A DNA stretch of 64,000 nt from Mycoplasmopsis arginini (GTDB lineage Bacteria; Bacillota_I; Bacilli_A; Mycoplasmatales; Metamycoplasmataceae), in the NCBI RefSeq assembly GCF_900660725.1, contig NZ_LR215044.1:558001-622000 (forward strand). Direction: 5' to 3'. Positions 53,676 through 64,000 of the stretch are shown piece after piece. The number at the start of each line of letters is the position of its first letter. Position 1 is the stretch's first letter. A program made the translations under genes and the position numbers. The notes beneath the pieces were generated by a model that saw only the letters and a program-made list of their open reading frames with translations, had not been told where the DNA came from and did no database searches.

Positions 53676-55292
53676 ATGAAAAAAAACATAAATTGAAAAA
53701 CAAAAAAATCGGCAACTCTTATTAAGGGTCTTACGGAAAAGTTTTTAAATTATAGTTCGGATAAATATTATGAAGATATTTTGTTAAATGGTTTAAAGAA
53801 GACATGGATTGATATCTGTGATTTTTTTGTTTTAAATAATATTAATTTGTTCCCCTTTTTTAAAAACGTTGATTTAGGCTTATTGTATGAAGAAGGTTTG
53901 GCTATAGAAAATAAGTTGTTGAAAAAAATAAATGGTCAATATTATACACCAGATGATGTGGCATCTGTTCTAAGCGGTTGGTTGCGTAAAGTGCCAGGAG
54001 AAGTGGTTTGTGATGTTGGATGTGGAACGGGTAGGCTAATACTTAATTACTTAGATTTGATAGGCTTTGAAGAAGCAAAACAACTTATTATGGATGGAAA
54101 ATTATACTTATATGATTTTGACGAAACTGCTTTAAGAATTTGCAAAACAATTTTGGTAAACAAATACGGATTAGAAACTTTCAAACATATTAATGATATT
54201 TATTGTGACTTTTTAGACAAAAAAATTAAATTGCCAAAAAATTGTAAGGTAATTTCAAACCCCCCTTATGCAAAAATTGTTAATTTTTCAGAAAGTTGAG
54301 AAATAACAAAAGTTATTAATGATAGTAAGGAACTTTATTCTGCTTTTATGGAAAAAATTTTTTCTCAGTCTTTATCATCTGTAATAATAACTCCATTTAG
54401 TTTTATATCAGGAGACAAATTTTATACATTAAGAGAAATGATGAGCAAAAGTAATGAGGGGTTTATAGTTTCTTTTGATAATGTACCAGGGAACATATTT
54501 AATGGTAAAAAATTTGGAACATTTAATTCAAATACAACAAACTCTGTTAGAGCAGCAATAACTGTATCGATTAAGAATAAAAATAATCCAGGCTACAGAA
54601 TTTCTCCTTTTATTAGATTTAAGAATAGTGAAAGAAAAGATCTTTTAAACGTTAATTTACTTGAGAATTTGTTACCAAACGTTAAACAAATTGTTAATAA
54701 AAATAATACAAAATTTATAAAGGTGGATTCTTCACTTAATGAGTTACTTAACACATGAAAAACAAAATCGAAATATAAATTAGAGGATTTTTTCAAAGAA
54801 AAAGAAACAAATTTTATGATTGATATACCCAACTCGTGCAGGTATTTCACTACAGGATCTAGCTTTAAATTAAGCAGATCTGGATCATACACTAAGTTTT
54901 TTGACAATGAAGATGAATACATTTTTAATTATTGTTTTATAAACTCTAGTTTTCCATATTGGTGATGAAGAATTTATGATGGAGGAATAACTCTTCCTTT
55001 AAGAGTGTTAAAAGATGTGCCTATTCCGTTTAATTTATTATCTGAAGAAGATAAAAAATTTTTTAAAAGTATCTTTAAAGATATGAAGGAAAAAGAGAAA
55101 AAGTACATAACAAAAAAAATGAATTCAGGCGTTCTGCAAGAAAATATTAAATTTCCAGAAGAATATAAAAAAATAATAAATAATAAGATTCTTTCTATTT
55201 TAGGATTTGATTCTAATTTAATTAATTTAGATAGTGTTCATTCTAATTCTTTTTTTGAAAGCAAGGTTTGTAAATGAACAAAAAAATATTAA
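53676..55292 (+). CDS. DNA N6-adenine methyltransferase of a Type II restriction-modification system
   Basis: A 538-residue methyltransferase. A leading QYYTP (88-92) acts as motif X, motif I is VCDVGCGTGRL (about 111-121) and motif IV is SNPPYAK (NPPY 195-198), the pattern of gamma-type adenine methyltransferases such as TaqI. The C-terminal half, rich in aromatic and basic residues, is probably the target recognition part. Code-4 reading extends past the TGA at 55275 to TAA 55290-55292. Three of nine Trp codons are TGG, more than in neighbours. The recognition site cannot be read from sequence. Confidence 0.85.
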
Positions 55293-56404
55293 ATAATGAT
55301 ATAAAGTCATTTATTGATGAATTTTATAAAATCCAAAACAGTTTTGTTATTTTTAAAAAGAAAGAAAGAAATAAAATTTGGAAAGAACTTAAAAATAATT
55401 CAATTAGCAAAGAATTATTAGAAAAAATAAACAAATTATGTCCCGCTTTTGCGTGCGAAATAAATAAACAAAAAGAAAAAAATAAACATATTCAATCCGC
55501 TGTTTTTAGTGAATGCGTTTATTCTCAGACGCTTGCAAATATTTTAAAATTAAGTTGTTTTGTTGATTGTCACAAAAGCAAAGAATCTTTTAGTTATATT
55601 TTAAACAACATTGATATCGAAAACTTTATCCCCAGATATGTATATCACAACCTGGAAAAATCTTTATTTTTAATACAGGGTGGTGGTCCAAATTCGACTG
55701 ATGCAATTTTGTTTAATAAAAGTAAATCATCTTACCTTCTTATTGAATTTAAAGAACCATATTCTAAAATTAGTGAAATAGATTTGCCAAAATACGAAGA
55801 TGATGGTTTATTGAATTTTGATGATAGTTTTTTAACTAAAAATCATAATTTTAAAAAAATGTTGGAAGAAAAACAGGGATTAAATCTTTTTGAATTTATA
55901 GGAAAAAATATTAATGACTTTTCAGAAGAAAGCGTAAGCTTTGCAGTCCTTAATAATTATAATAACGGCAGCAAAACAGCTGATATTATTTGTACAGAAG
56001 ACCTAAACGGATTTTTAACTTTATTTCCGACCAACGATATAAATGAATGAGCAAATTTAGAAGGTGAATTAAGACCCGCTGGTAGAAACAAACATAAAAT
56101 TTGAACATATAAAGCCTTTATTAATTTTTTGAAAAATTTAGATGCAGAAATAAAAGATAATAATGTAAGAATATTAAAAACAAAATTATCAAAACGAAAA
56201 GAAAGGGGTGGCACATCTGTTTCTGCCTACAAAATTAATTCTTTATTTTTTATAAGAGTTTCTTCTTGTTTTATTCATGATGACTATGTTAGTTTTTCTA
56301 TAGATAAAGTAAAACAATTAAACCCAACAATTAGTGTTAAAATGAATTTTAAAAGTCTTTCTTATGAATATACCAAAGATTTTTATCAAAAATTAAAAAA
56401 ATAA
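55274..56404 (+). CDS. Probable Type II restriction endonuclease, PD-(D/E)XK fold
   Basis: A 376-residue protein starting 19 nt before the end of the methyltransferase frame. The segment TDAILFNKSKSSYLLIEFKE has Asp143 followed by Glu158-Phe-Lys160, matching a PD-(D/E)XK nuclease active site, with Glu80 (FSECVYSQTL) a candidate additional ligand. No other family is recognised. Its position directly after the methyltransferase, with overlap, supports the role of a cognate restriction enzyme; the function is inferred. One Trp codon is TGG and two are TGA. Confidence 0.75.
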
Positions 56405-56450
56405 ATAAAAAACAAATATTAAATTTTGTCACTAAACTTTTTAATATATT

Positions 56451-56478
56451 AAGAGAAGGGCGCTCCTTCTCTTTTTAT
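56451..56478 (+). terminator. Terminator after the restriction endonuclease gene
   Basis: AAGAGAAGG, 5-nt loop, CCTTCTCTT, then TTTATT: perfect 9-bp stem. Confidence 0.88.
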
Positions 56479-56492
56479 TGTTAGTTTTTTAA

Positions 56493-56529
56493 ACAAAAAA
56501 CTTAGCAATCATTTTTGTGTTGCTAAGTT
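56493..56529 (-). terminator. Terminator after rlmD
   Basis: AACTTAGCAA / TTGCTAAGTT, 11-nt loop, followed by a T-run on the minus strand. It lies 7 nt after the rlmD stop. Confidence 0.88.
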
Positions 56530-56535
56530 TGAATA

Positions 56536-57912
56536 TTAAATTTCTTTCTTTTGAAGTAAGACTAATGTTTCAATATGGTGTGTTTGCGGAAACATATCAT
56601 AAGGTTGGACTTCTTTAATTCCATAACCATTATTTATTAATTCTTTTAAGTCACGTACTAAGGTTTTTGGTTCACAACTTAAATAAATAACTCTTTTTAT
56701 TTTTGATTTTATAATTGAAGAAATTGCTTCTTTACCCAAACCTTCGCGTGGTGGATCAAAAATTACCATATCGACAATTTTGTAATTATCTACTAATCAT
56801 TTGTTTGCGTCAGCATTAATAGCTATAACATTATCAATTTTGTTTTCTTTGATATTTTGTTTAGCCATTTGTGTTGAAATTTCATTTATTTCAATCGTAT
56901 AAACTGTATTTGCTTTAGAAGCAACAAATAAACCTATGGTTCCAACACCACCAAAAGAATCCAAAATATTAGTTAATTTACAAGTTGGAATCCAATCATA
57001 TATTTGTTTATAAATTAAGTTCATAACATTTTCATTAATTTGATAAAAAGTATCATTCTTAACATTAAAAGTTAATTTACCTATTTCATGTTTATTACCG
57101 GCATGATTTAGAAGATTTGTTCATGTTTTATTGTTTTTATTAAAAATAGAAAATTTATACTTTGTTTCTTGAAGATTTAATTTTTCTAACTCCTTTACAA
57201 ATTCTTCTTTTGGTTCATTCTTAATTTGTAAAATAATTTCGATATTACAAAATGTACTTTTTGGAGATCTTAATGTTATTTTGTGTGGTTTAAATTTAAA
57301 AATTGCTTCATTTATTTTTTTCTCAAAATCACTTTCCGGATTTAATAAAAATGATTTATAGAAATTACGAATTGAAACAACTCCAAAAAATAGTTCTTCT
57401 TGTTGCACTAAATTGTGGCTGTATTTTTTAAAAAATCCCAAAAGAGGTTTTTCGTTCTCGTATTTAACTTGTAATGTAATTTTATTACGATAGCCTCATT
57501 GACAAACTGATTTAACAATTGGCAAAACATTTGAATAAGATAAATTTCTTTCAAACAAACTATTAATAATAAATTGTTTAAATTTTAGTTGGTTATCATA
57601 ACTTAAACTCATAAGAGGTGCAGAACCTGTTTCGTATAATAAATTTTTGTTATTATCTAAATATTCTCTCAAGGGAGAAAAATTACGATACTTTATTACT
57701 TTTGCAAAACAACATTTTTTTGAATAATATGTTATTTGAATATCAGCTTCTTCATTAGGGAGTAAGTTATAAACAAAAACAGGAATATTAAAATCTCTTA
57801 AAACACACAAGCCTTCGTATGATAAACCTAAATAAAACTCAGATGCTTCATTTTTCACGCGTTTTATAACTAAACCTTCTTTTAATTCTAATTCTCTTTT
57901 ATTAGCAGCCAT
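56536..57912 (-). CDS. rlmD: 23S rRNA (uracil-5-)-methyltransferase, RlmD/RumA family
   Basis: A 458-residue TrmA/RumA-family enzyme that methylates uracil C5 in 23S rRNA with SAM. The methyltransferase part has FGGVGTIGLFVA (SAM motif), FDPPREGLG and the catalytic Cys in YLSCEPKTLVRDL. The N-terminal TRAM-type segment is present. The Fe-S cysteines of E. coli RumA are absent at the expected place (SAPLMSLSYDNQLKFKQ), as in other cluster-free relatives such as RlmCD. The start ATG 57912 lies 10 nt after the mnmE stop. Confidence 0.9.
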
Positions 57913-57922
57913 TTTACATAAC

Positions 57923-59266
57923 CTATTTTCCTAAACAAAATTTATTAAATATATTATCTAATAAAGCTTCATTATCATGTTCTTTATTTAAAATTTCTCT
58001 TAAAATGGTTCAAGCCTTATTTATATCTAATATTACAACTTCTGGTCCAAAACCATTATTCAAACTTTCTAAAGCAGTATTTAATTCATTATTACATTGT
58101 TTCAAAAGACCTAAACGTCTGGTATTATAAATTAACTCAGGGTCTTCATAATCTAAATTTAAATAATTCTTAATCAAACTATTTTTTAACTCTCAAACAT
58201 TTTTTTCTTTTGCGGATGTCATAACAAAGTTTATATTTTTTTTATCTTTTATTAAATCAGATTTGTTTAAAACAGGAATATATATTTTATCATTAGATAA
58301 CTCTTTTATTAAATTATCTTCTTCAGTTTGAATTTGATTAGGGTTAAATAAATGAACAACTATTTTTGCTTCTTTGATAGCATTAATAGAGCGATCAATA
58401 CCAATTGATTCAACTTTATCCTCAGTTTTTCTAATTCCTGCTGTATCTATTATTTTAAAAGGTATTCCATTAATTTCATACTCACCTTCAACTATATCTC
58501 TCGTTGTTCCTGCTATATCTGTAACTATTGCTTTTTCTTTATTTAAGAGTAAGTTTAAAATTGATGATTTTCCGGTATTAGGTTGGCCAACTAATGCAAC
58601 TTTAATTCCATTATAAACATCGCTAGCAATTTCAGATTTTTTAATTATCAAATCAATATTGTTCTTTAAATTCGAAATTAATTTAATTAATTTAGTTTTA
58701 TCCATTTGTTCGATATCGTTATAATCTGAATAATCAATATTGATTTCAATAATTGAAATAATTGTTAATAATTGTTGCTCTAATTGTTCGATTATTTCGT
58801 TATCTTTATTATCAAATTGTTTAATAGCAATTTCTGCTTGAATATTAGTTTTTGCATGAATTAACGTATTTATTGCTTCAGCTTTTTCTAAAGTGATTTT
58901 ACCGTTTAAAAAAGCTCTTCGAGAAAATTCACCTCTGGAAGCTAATCTTGCACCATTTGCGATTATTAAATTTAAAATTTTATTAGTTACTATAATGCCG
59001 CCGTGCGCATTAATTTCTATTGTATCTTCACCTATATAATTTTTATTTCCAATAAAGAAATTTACCAATACTTCATCAATTATTTTAGAATTGTTAGGAT
59101 CTTTTATATAACCATATGTTATTGTTTTATCTTTACCGATTTTTCCTGTATATATTTTTTTAATTATTTCAATAGCTTCTGGGCCGGAAATTCTAATAAT
59201 AGAAATAGCTTGATTAATATTTCCTGAAGAAATAGCAACAATGGTATCGTTATAATGATTATTCAT
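57923..59266 (-). CDS. mnmE: tRNA modification GTPase MnmE
   Basis: A 447-residue GTPase that, with MnmG, modifies wobble uridine. The N-terminal folate-binding-like domain starts NHYNDTIVAISSGNINQA. The G domain has GQPNTGKSS at 227-235 (G1), DIAGTTRDIVEG (G2/G3 area), DTAGIRKTED and NKSD. The C-terminal CLGK motif is just before the stop. The -10 box TATAAT ends 10 nt before ATG 59266 and no Shine-Dalgarno is seen, so the mRNA is probably leaderless. It appears to lead an mnmE-rlmD unit. Confidence 0.97.
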
Positions 59267-59276
59267 ATAAATTTTA

Positions 59277-59282
59277 ATTATA
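59277..59282 (-). promoter_or_regulatory. -10 box of mnmE (leaderless)
   Basis: TATAAT on the minus strand, ten bases before the mnmE ATG. Confidence 0.6.
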
Positions 59283-59489
59283 ATTAAAAAATTAAAAAAT
59301 AAGTTGAAAAAGTAAAGTTTTTAAATTTGTTAAATTAATAAATATAATAATGTGTGTCAAAAAGTTAATAACTTAATTTTACTTCTTAATTTAAGTTCAA
59401 AACATTTTTGTTAAAATGTAAATTATTTTAACGTTAAATAAACACTTTTCTACATTTTATTTTTTAGAAAAAAAGCTAAAAATGTATTA
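59283..59489. other. Noncoding AT-rich gap between mnmE and the M13 peptidase
   Basis: About 200 bases without a credible gene. It contains the mnmE promoter region, a partial inverted repeat AAAATGTA...TACATTTT (about 59414-59460) and TTAACGTTAA. I see no tRNA-like cloverleaf or long open frame. A small RNA cannot be excluded. Confidence 0.4.
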
Positions 59490-59524
59490 TAAAAAAAGTT
59501 AGACTATATAAATCTAACTTTTTA
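59490..59524 (-). terminator. Terminator after the M13 peptidase gene
   Basis: The minus strand reads AAAAAGTTAGA, loop, TCTAACTTTTT followed by T-run: a stem of about 11 bp. Confidence 0.85.
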
Positions 59525-59532
59525 AAAGTAAA

Positions 59533-61443
59533 TTATCAAATTTTTACCCGTTTTTTAGGATCTAAAAACATTGGGTCACCCTTTTTAATATCAAAAGCAG
59601 TATAAAAATCATCTGAGTTTTGCACTTGAACATTAGCTCTTAGAATTGTAGGAGCATGAACATCGGTGTTAAGTAATAATTTTTGTAATTCTTTTCTATA
59701 TTTTGATCTTCAGTTTATTGCGTAATTTATATAGAAATGTTTTGCGTTGAAATCTTTTTCACTTTTAGCGGCTTCTAAAGCACAAGAAACACCACCAGCA
59801 TCAGCAATATTTTCAGATACAGTTAATTTACCATTACATTTACCAGCTTCAGTTTTTCTACCGTCAAATAACTTAATCATTTTTTCTGCTCTTTTATCAA
59901 ATTCAATTTTATCTTCTTTCGTTCATCAGTTAACCATGTTACCAACTTCGTCAAAATTAGCACCGTTATTGTCAAAAGCGTGGGAAATTTCGTGAGCAAT
60001 AACAGCACCAATGCCACCGTAATTTGAAGAAGATGATTGTTTTGGACTGTAAAAAGGAGCTTGTAAAATACCCGCAGGGAAAACAATTTTATTGTTTGTT
60101 GGGTTGTAATATGCATTTACCATTGCTGGAGACATTGATCATAAATCTTTATTTTTCTTTTTGTTATATTCTGCAAAATTTGCTTTACGTTCAATTGCAA
60201 TAAAATCTAAAATATTCATTAAGAAATCATCAAAACCATTGTATTGTTTTACAACTAATTCTGAATAGTAATCTTCAATTATTTCTGGATAACCAACATA
60301 AACACCAATTTTAGAAAGTTTTAAAATAGCTTTTTCTTTAGTTTTTTGTGATAATCAATCATTTTGACTTAGTCTATTTTCATAGATTTTAATCATTTTA
60401 TAGATCATTTTTTTAACATTTTCTTTATTAATTCTTCCAAAGTATTCTTCACCGTAGTATTTACCAAAAACCATTGAGTAAATTCCATCAACAACTAGCT
60501 TAACTGCAGTTTTCTTTTTATCTAAAGGTTTAATTTGTCCGTTTAGAGTGCGTTTAAACTCTCCCGAAATTACTAAACTGTTGTAATCTAAATATTTTGC
60601 TAAATCTAATAAAGTGTTTACGTATAAAAATGCTTTATAGTTTTCAAAATTTTCTTTATTTAATAATTTTGAAAAGTTATCAATTAAATCATTTGATACA
60701 CAAACAACCTCTTCGATTTTTTCGCTAAAAATTGAATTTAAAATCTTAGAAAGTTTTAATTCCTTAATTTTATTATCAAATTCACTAACTTTTTTAGGAT
60801 TATAAATATTAGTGATAATAGCTCATTCTTCAGCAGATAAAATATATTTAGCAGCTTCTGTGTCTCAAATTAATGCCTTGTTAATTAAATTTTCTGCTCA
60901 TTTTTCGTCTTTATTTACTTTTAATAAAAGTTTTTTAGTCATTGCAATTCAAATTTTATAAAGGCTGTTCTTTCTTTCTTCGTTTGCATAATAACTTTTT
61001 TCCGGAAGAATAACAGAAGGACAAGAAACAAATAATGTTTGTCTTTCATAGTTTTTAAAATCTGTTTCAATCATGAAAGGAATCGGAACTTCAAAACCTC
61101 TAAGAGTTAAGTTTTTGTAATTTTTCTCAACATCAGCTCATGAATTTAATTCTTCAATTTCTTTTAAAATTGATAAAACTGGTTTAATACCATTTTTCTT
61201 TCTTTCATTTCAATTGTTTGCTAATTGATACAGTTTTACCATTTCTAATAATTCTTTATTATCTTCAATTTCTCTAGTATCTACAGATCATTTTGACAAT
61301 AAACTTGTTTTTAATTTTGTTAAACCTTCATCTAACCTTTCGAATGAACCAATAGTTGATTTGTTGTCAGGGATTTTATGTTTTGCTAATCATTCACCAT
61401 TAACAGCTTCAAAAAAGTTTTCTTTTATTAATTTTTTATTCAT
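59533..61443 (-). CDS. pepO: M13 family metallopeptidase (PepO/neprilysin-like)
   Basis: A 636-residue zinc endopeptidase. It shows [19 protein letters not shown], the zinc motif HEISH at about 484-488 in [16 protein letters not shown], and the third-ligand motif SENIADAGG, all classic M13 features. There is no signal peptide, so it is probably cytoplasmic, degrading imported peptides together with PepF. The start ATG 61443 has AAGGAG upstream, which is placed just after the stop of the preceding gene. TGA Trp codons break the frame in the standard code. Confidence 0.95.
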
Positions 61444-61453
61444 ATATCTCCTT

Positions 61454-63028
61454 TTATTTTTCCTTCAATGTTTTTCTGTTTAAAGTATAAAACATATTTA
61501 AATTATTATTGTATAGTATTTTTTTATAATTTTTGTAATCTAATTTTTCAAAAACAACAGATATATTTAACTGTTCAGCTTTGTTAAGTAAAAGACCAAC
61601 ATATAACATTATTTTTGGGTTATTTAATCTTGATGTAATTTTTTTATCAAATCAAATAATTTTTACTCATTTATCTATTGCAGAAATAATATCATCATTT
61701 ATATCATCTAACTTTATTGCTATTGATGCCCTTGGTTTCATCTCTTGAATTTGTTCAATCTTTTTTCTTGCTTTTAACATACTTTTCTTCGAGTTTAAGG
61801 AAATTAATTGAACAAAAGAATGATCTTTAAAAATAGCATTCTCAATGTTCTTATTATCAATTAGGTTAAAAATAAAATCATTAACATTTAAAACCTTACC
61901 ATGGGGCTCAATAGCATTAATGTTTTCGTAAATTTTAATAAAAAAGTTTTTATAAATATCCAACGATGAAAGAATTTTTGGATCAGAAATATTTAATGCT
62001 TCAAATTTTTTCTCTGTTAATAAAAAGTTTAGTTTACTGTTTTCATCACCAAAATTATTAAATGAAATTGTTTTAAAATCTATTTTGTTAGTTTCATTAA
62101 TTTCATTTAAAACATAATCATAATTTTCTTTAAATTTCTCAAAGTATTCTATTTTACTAAAATCATTAGGTAATCAAAAATCTTCTAAAAAAGGTATCAC
62201 TTTTAAATAATCAAAAATTACTTCATAATTGTAAAAATCTTTTCCAACCAATAAATTACTTTCAAAAGCAAAAAAACTACTAAATAAATTTTTATATAAG
62301 TGAGAATTGTTTTCGATTATTTTAATTCCTTTGTTTGCTTGTTTTGTTTTGAATTTGGAAAGAGGGAAAACAAAAAATATTTTGTTTCAATCTAAAAAAA
62401 CTTTAATGTTCTTTAATTTATTTTTGTAACAAACTTCTTTAAATAATTTAACAAAGTTATTAATGTTGTTAATGTTTTTTATGTTTAAAACAAAGCCACA
62501 AGCTAAATATTTACTATTTGTATCTAGCAAGTAAGATATGTTTGTATTTATCGCCTCAAAAACAGCCTCTTCGCGGGAATTAATTTCATTTCAATTGATA
62601 GTAATCACAGCGCTATTTTCATCGACAAAATTCATTTCAAGATTAACTTTTGTTTTATGTCATGAAAACTTAGTCAATTGCTTTTCAAAACTGATTAAAA
62701 CATTTTCTTTGTTCCTAATAGCATTAGAAAAAACAAAATTAGATTTTTTATCAAGTAAAGATTGAAAGTCTTGTAATTTTTTTCATCTATTATTTAAAAA
62801 ATTAATTTTTTTAAGAAAGAAGGGTTCATTATAAATATTAGAAATTCCATTTAAATATTTAATTCTTTTTTGTTGTAAGTCTAATTCAAGACAAATAAAG
62901 CCATTTTGATTTTTAACAAGTTTTTCTTTCCTTTCTAATCAAAAAATGAATCATAAAGTAATTGCTGAAAGTAAAATTGCAAAAATTAATACTCAAATAA
63001 AGAGCAGCGAATCAATTTTTTTAATCAT
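61454..63028 (-). CDS. Membrane-anchored protein of unknown function, distant EAL-like C-terminus
   Basis: A 524-residue protein. A single transmembrane segment at about 6-30 (LLFIWVLIFAILLSAITLWF) is followed by a basic patch and a long soluble part. The last ~110 residues (IAIKLDDINDDIIS, IIWFDKKITSRLNN, LLNKAEQLNISVVFEKLDYKNYKK) have the spacing and secondary-structure pattern of the C-terminal half of EAL/c-di-GMP phosphodiesterases (IKIDKSFV...VVAEGVET), but the catalytic E-A-L and metal residues are not evident. This similarity is weak and inferred. It overlaps the helicase gene by 8 nt and is followed by pepO, so it is in an operon. Confidence 0.65.
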
Positions 63029-64000
63029 CTAGACTACCATCTCATTTCTTAATTGAGTGATGTGATTTTTCAAATTGCTTTATTGTTTTTTGATTAGCAA
63101 ATTTAACAGTAATAATTGACCCTACCATATCAATTATTTCACCATGACCAAAAAAATTGTGCATAATGTAATCTCCAACAACTAAATCACTATTGTTTAA
63201 GTGGTTTTCTTCAGCTATTGAAAAATCATTTGCTAAGCTAATACTTCTGTTTTGTTCATAAATACCTGCTTCAGTTATAAATCTACTTCTTTTAGCAAAG
63301 CCTGATCTATTAATTGCAAAAGATAAAAACAGTTTTTTCTTTGCGCGAGTAATTGCTACATAAGCAAGTCTTCTTTCTTCCTCTAATCCCTCAATATTTT
63401 CTTCACTCGTATTCGAACTACTTAAGAAAGTAAAATCTTTATTAGGAGCAATTGTTATTGCTCTCTTAAGCGGAAATATGCCTTCGGCTAAACCACAAAT
63501 AAATACATAATCAAACTCAAGGCCCTTTGCGTTATGTACTGTCATTAATGATACAAAACTTGTTGCATCATCTTCAACATCGCGGTCTGTAATTAGTGTA
63601 ATTTCTTGCAAGTATTCATCAATAGTACCGTGAGTATTATTTTTTTCTCATTGTTCTATTGCTGCAATTAAACTTAAAAAGTTTTCTTGTTTAGCTTCAT
63701 ATTCTTCTTCTGAACCCTTAAAGACTTCAAAATAGTTGATCTTTTTAAACATAAATTCTTTTAAAGTACTGCTAATATTATTTGATTTTAAAGCTGCTCT
63801 TGCTCAACGTATATCGTTAATTAAATAAGCCAATCTTTGTAAGGTTGATGTAGAAATACTCAATGTTTCTTGTAATTCATCAAAATGCCTTTCGATAGCA
63901 GAATATAAATCTAGATTTTTACTTCTTGCAAATTCTAAAAGTTTATCAATTGTAACTTCTCCAATCTTACGTGAGGGTTTGTTAATGATTCTTAATAAAG
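63021..64000 (-). CDS. pcrA: ATP-dependent DNA helicase UvrD/PcrA (C-terminal part)
   Basis: About 326 residues of the C-terminal part; the gene begins beyond the window. It has SKTK-like core text, VSLMTVHNAKGLEFDYVFICGLAEGIFPL (motif V) and EEERRLAYVAITRAKKKLFLS (motif VI), characteristic of UvrD/PcrA/Rep superfamily 1 helicases. The C-terminal tail with GDYIMHNFFGHGEIIDMVG is a Tudor-like PcrA element that binds RNA polymerase. It unwinds DNA 3'-5' in repair and plasmid replication. The stop (63021-63023, minus strand) lies within the start of the following gene, 8 nt overlap. Confidence 0.93.

Noticed and set aside
59283-59489. Possible small RNA gene in the mnmE-pepO gap
   Set aside because: There is only a loose inverted repeat; no promoter plus terminator pair or tRNA-like fold could be supported.
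59747-60116. Overlapping frames at the zinc-site region of pepO on both strands
   Set aside because: Only the minus-strand frame containing HEISH and NAYYNP has real protein features; the others are shadows.

Overview
The window is AT-rich and reads in genetic code 4: UGA codes for tryptophan inside almost every recognisable gene (dnaK, polC, gyrB, smc, pepF and others). With the small gene set, many lipoproteins, a MnuA-type surface nuclease, no peptidoglycan genes and short intergenic gaps, this indicates a Mycoplasma sensu lato, probably of the hominis lineage (Metamycoplasma/Mycoplasmopsis). The genus is an inference. Under the standard code most genes look fragmented; the coordinates below are for code 4. 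No gene-free stretch exceeds 300 bases, and I see no tRNA, rRNA, CRISPR array or insertion sequence.

Layout. 1-4781 (+): nusB end, tlyA, cysteine desulfurase, SufU scaffold, dinB and a nadD-yqeK fusion in one tight operon. 4805-5221 (-): small membrane protein. 5361-7264 (+): CIRCE-controlled dnaK. 7415-12613 (+): ABC permease and ATPase with three successive lipoproteins. 12610-15038 (-): pepF, apt. 15226-17764 (+): DUF2779/exonuclease-like protein and a MATE transporter. 17784-22812 (-): gyrB, a choline-kinase-like protein, a double choline-kinase-like fusion and a one-pass membrane protein. 23032-28530 (-): RNase J-like protein without metal ligands, two membrane proteins, LemA. 28642-32150 (-): MnuA nuclease lipoprotein, uvrB. 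32219-33741: LRR lipoprotein (+), VapD (-), 50-residue basic protein (+). 33788-36709 (-): smc. 36897-43768 (+): membrane protein, glyA, Asp23-like, fakA-like, plsX, frameshifted rnc, AEC transporter. 43799-51851 (-): polC, cdsA, frr, pyrH, ylxM, ftsY. 51944-53533 (+): second MATE transporter. 53676-56404 (+): a probable Type II restriction-modification pair. 56536-64000 (-): rlmD, mnmE, M13 peptidase, unknown membrane-anchored protein, start-less pcrA/uvrD.

How it fits together. Most of the window is core housekeeping: replication (polC, gyrB, smc), repair (uvrB, dinB, uvrD), ribosome and tRNA modification (tlyA, rlmD, mnmE), phospholipid synthesis (fakA, plsX, cdsA), Fe-S assembly (desulfurase and SufU) and protein targeting (ftsY, ylxM). 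The accessory parts are the lipoprotein/ABC block, the tandem kinase block beside gyrB, the LemA block, VapD and the restriction-modification pair.

Most notable observations: a two-domain choline-kinase-like protein whose second domain has lost the catalytic Asp; an RNase J homologue with every recognisable metal-binding His replaced; a PolC whose PHP domain has lost its His motif; an RNase III gene broken by one extra G in a G6 run; and a set of genes whose -10 box lies only 6-11 nt before the start codon, implying leaderless mRNAs.
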